This document shows, one piece after another, positions 20,083-21,847 of a stretch of 21,847 bases of DNA (position 1 is its first letter; every line of letters starts with the position of its first letter). The notes under the pieces were generated by a model. The model made no database searches. It was not told the DNA's origin and was given only the letters and a program-made list of their open reading frames with translations. The position numbers were made by a program, and so were the translations under genes. Source of the stretch: Bacillota bacterium (GTDB lineage Bacteria; Bacillota; Clostridia; Christensenellales; Aristaeellaceae). The stretch lies in contig JAEWSC010000042.1 in NCBI GenBank assembly GCA_023398575.1, positions 1-21,847 on the forward strand. Direction: 5' to 3'.

Positions 20083-21378
20083 TTAGTCCAACACCCTGTA
20101 GCTCTCATTCTGATAAGCTATCAAGCAACTGATAAGCCCAATAACACCCGTGAATAAAAACATAACCGCAATTCCAGATCCGCTGCCTGTGCCGACCAAG
20201 CCGGAAAAGAAATGGGCAAGGCCGGTATCCAAACCCATAAAAGGTTCGAACACGTTGTCAGCCAGATATCCGCCCAGGAACAAGCCCAGGGGAATGGTAC
20301 TGTATTGCAGCGTATCCCGTGTAGAGAAGACGCGGCCCTGCAACTCTTTGGGTACGTTGGTGCGCATCAAGGTGGTCAGATTGGCATTGATAAACGGCAG
20401 AGGCATATTGCCTGCAAAGGCCGCGAACACCCAAATGGGTACGCTCCTGCCCAGGGACCAAATTAAGTCGCACAACAGAAACGATAGGGCACAGGAGCCA
20501 AAGATAACTTTGGTTCGGCTTTTGCTAGGTTTCAACAGCGTGACCAGAATACTGCCGGCCAGTGTACCTAAGCCAACCGCCGTGGAAACCAGCGTCAGTG
20601 CCGCCTGGCTGTTGCCGGAGCGCTTTAATATCATGACCGGCAGCGTGCCAAAGCCGGTCATGTAAGCCAGCAAATTGATAAACGCAAAAAAGAAAACGAT
20701 GTTCAGTATTGCCCTGTGTTCTTTGAGATAAGCGTAGCCGGCCAGGCAGCTCTTCCAGAACTTTTCCTTTGCCGCCTGAACCTTTACCGGCAGTGCCGGT
20801 ATGCGGATGAAGAAGGCCAGCGAACAAAAGGCAACTGCAAAAGTGGATAGGTCTATGATGAAAATGGTCCTCAGCCCACCCAGCGACAAAAACACCGTTG
20901 CCAGCGCTGGTGCAGTCACTGTTACCAATGAGTTGGCAAAAGCCTGCAGGCCGCCAACGCGTACATATTGTTCTTTTGGTGCAAGCAAACTCACCGCCAC
21001 ATAAGAGGCAGGACACTGGAAGGCGTTCATGCAGCTGATAATTAAGTTCACAATATACAGGTGGCTAATGTGAAGCATGCCTGTTTCATGAAGAAGAAAT
21101 ACTGCCATCGTGCCCAAAGCAGCCACCAGGTCGCTTATAAGCATGATGCGTTTTTTATCCCACTTGTCGGCCAATGTTCCCGCTATAAAGCAGAAGAAGA
21201 TGGAGGGCAGGTAGGTGAAAAATGTAAGCAGTGCCACGCTTGTGGCCGTGCCTTGCTTGCTGTAGGTCCATAATACCAGTGCATAACTGGTCATGGCGCT
21301 GCCAAGGGAGGATACCGCTTGACTGCTCCACAAAATCAAAAAGCTTTTCAGCCCGCTAAATGTATGGAATGCTTTCAT
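20083..21378 (-). CDS. MFS transporter (Mef-like efflux type)
   Basis: A 431-aa major facilitator protein with about 12 membrane helices. The cytoplasmic loop between helices 2 and 3 holds the MFS motif GTLADKWDKKR (67-77), and the opening LKSFLILWSSQAVSSLGSAMTSYAL is typical of the MFS_3 / macrolide-efflux-like branch. A second loop motif near the middle (PSKSRTKVIF) and LQGRVFSTRDTLQYSTIPLG near helix 10 fit the same group. Such proteins export drugs or metabolites by proton antiport; the substrate is not predictable. The AAGGAG ribosome site is just before the ATG. It has its own promoter and a leader of about 170 nt. Confidence 0.94.
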   Translation of the reverse strand: MKAFHTFSGLKSFLILWSSQAVSSLGSAMTSYALVLWTYSKQGTATSVALLTFFTYLPSIFFCFIAGTLADKWDKKRIMLISDLVAALGTMAVFLLHETGMLHISHLYIVNLIISCMNAFQCPASYVAVSLLAPKEQYVRVGGLQAFANSLVTVTAPALATVFLSLGGLRTIFIIDLSTFAVAFCSLAFFIRIPALPVKVQAAKEKFWKSCLAGYAYLKEHRAILNIVFFFAFINLLAYMTGFGTLPVMILKRSGNSQAALTLVSTAVGLGTLAGSILVTLLKPSKSRTKVIFGSCALSFLLCDLIWSLGRSVPIWVFAAFAGNMPLPFINANLTTLMRTNVPKELQGRVFSTRDTLQYSTIPLGLFLGGYLADNVFEPFMGLDTGLAHFFSGLVGTGSGSGIAVMFLFTGVIGLISCLIAYQNESYRVLD

Positions 21379-21550
21379 AGCCTTGCTCCTTCAAATCAAT
21401 ATGTTTTGATTTTCGGTGATGCAAGGCCCAATTCGGACGGGGGTTTAGTTTACCACTCCACGCACATCCCGTCCTTCATCAGACCATGCATGGAGCAAAG
21501 GCAATGCAAAGCTGCATATACATCATGCCTCGTTAAAGAATTATCGAAAC
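21379..21550 (-). promoter_or_regulatory. Long structured leader of the MFS gene
   Basis: On the minus strand the leader holds a 15-codon frame (21526 to 21479, MMYMQLCIAFAPCMV then stop; weak GAGG just before it), a GGACGGG/CCCGTCC stem and an AAATCAA-N6-TTGATTT hairpin ending directly at the GAAGGAG ribosome site. It may be an attenuator of the kind seen before some drug exporters; this is a weak inference. Confidence 0.35.
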
Positions 21551-21557
21551 CGGGAGA

Positions 21558-21586
21558 AGTGTAGCACAAAATCTGTTCATCCGCAA
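21558..21586 (-). promoter_or_regulatory. Promoter of the MFS gene
   Basis: On the minus strand TTGCGG (21586-21581), 17-nt spacer, TACACT (21563-21558). Confidence 0.6.
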
Positions 21587-21602
21587 GGGATACGTCAGCG
21601 AA

Positions 21603-21847
21603 TTACCCTGCCAGTGCTTTTGCCACGGCAGAAATGGCTGCCTCTAGTCCCTGCACGATATCACTAAGGGCCATGGAGAAGCAAGGTTTCTCTTGCCTTT
21701 GTGTTTGTTCATGTAAGTACGGTACATGAATAAAGCCACCAAGCATGCCGGGGTACTTTTTTGCCATCAGGTGAAGCACGTGATACATCAAGTGATTGCA
21801 AACAAAGGTGCCGGCGGTATTGGAAACCGACGCCGGAAAGCCGGCAT
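21603..21847 (-). CDS. pcp: Pyroglutamyl-peptidase I (partial, 3' part)
   Basis: The last 80 residues are in the window; the 5' part lies beyond the right edge. SVSNTAGTFVCNHLMY contains the catalytic Cys of pyrrolidone-carboxylate peptidase (family C15), and GGFIHVPYLHEQ contains the catalytic His. The enzyme removes an N-terminal pyroglutamate from peptides in the cytosol. The reading frame has no disruption and ends with TAA at 21605-21603. The MFS gene follows in the same direction after about 220 nt and has its own promoter. Confidence 0.95.
   Translation of the reverse strand, partial: AGFPASVSNTAGTFVCNHLMYHVLHLMAKKYPGMLGGFIHVPYLHEQTQRQEKPCFSMALSDIVQGLEAAISAVAKALAG

Overview
The window looks like a chromosomal segment of a Gram-positive Bacillota, most likely a Clostridia-class anaerobe. 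The evidence is strong sigma-A promoters (TTGACA-17-TATAAT type), strong GGAGG ribosome sites, a T-box leader, a SAM-I riboswitch, many ATGA gene overlaps, and families typical of that group (DUF1934, DUF2975 with an XRE partner, DUF5058, M20 peptidase). No phage, transposase or CRISPR array is visible. Genus cannot be set from the sequence alone.

Layout. 1-166: the end of a tRNA (probably Tyr), tRNA-Leu(CAG) and a terminator. 167-490: non-coding, with hairpins and an interrupted copy of an intergenic repeat. 491-2584: an acyl-CoA synthetase on the minus strand behind a complete T-box leader, divergent from a TetR regulator plus zinc-ribbon pair (2585-3438). 3601-5304: an alpha/beta hydrolase and a small membrane protein, separated by about 390 nt of non-coding DNA. 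5379-6971: a divergent CTP synthase homologue whose glutaminase nucleophile is Gly. 7174-8840: a minus-strand operon (DUF1934, unknown protein, metallo-beta-lactamase-fold protein), divergent from ispE (8972-9841). 10010-11250: a DUF2975 membrane protein with its XRE regulator, then a GyrI-like protein. 11532-12965: metK under a SAM-I riboswitch. 13410-15932: two tandem secreted paralogues with SH3b domains. 16142-18978: DUF5058 protein, a second membrane protein and an M20 peptidase in one operon. 18979-19199: repeats and a relic of the peptidase 3' end. 19200-20024: aldo/keto reductase. 20083-21847: MFS exporter and the 3' part of pyroglutamyl-peptidase on the minus strand.

The most notable points are: (1) a T-box, probably leucine-specific, in front of an acyl-CoA synthetase, which would fit leucine synthesis from isovalerate; (2) a CTP synthase homologue lacking the catalytic Cys and the usual GTP-loop sequence, with a perfect 16-bp palindrome over its promoter; (3) two families of hairpin-forming intergenic repeats, with covarying stems; (4) a 67-bp out-of-frame relic of the M20 peptidase 3' end whose differences are almost all synonymous, pointing to a lost tandem copy or allele exchange. 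The remaining genes look like ordinary housekeeping or accessory genes.
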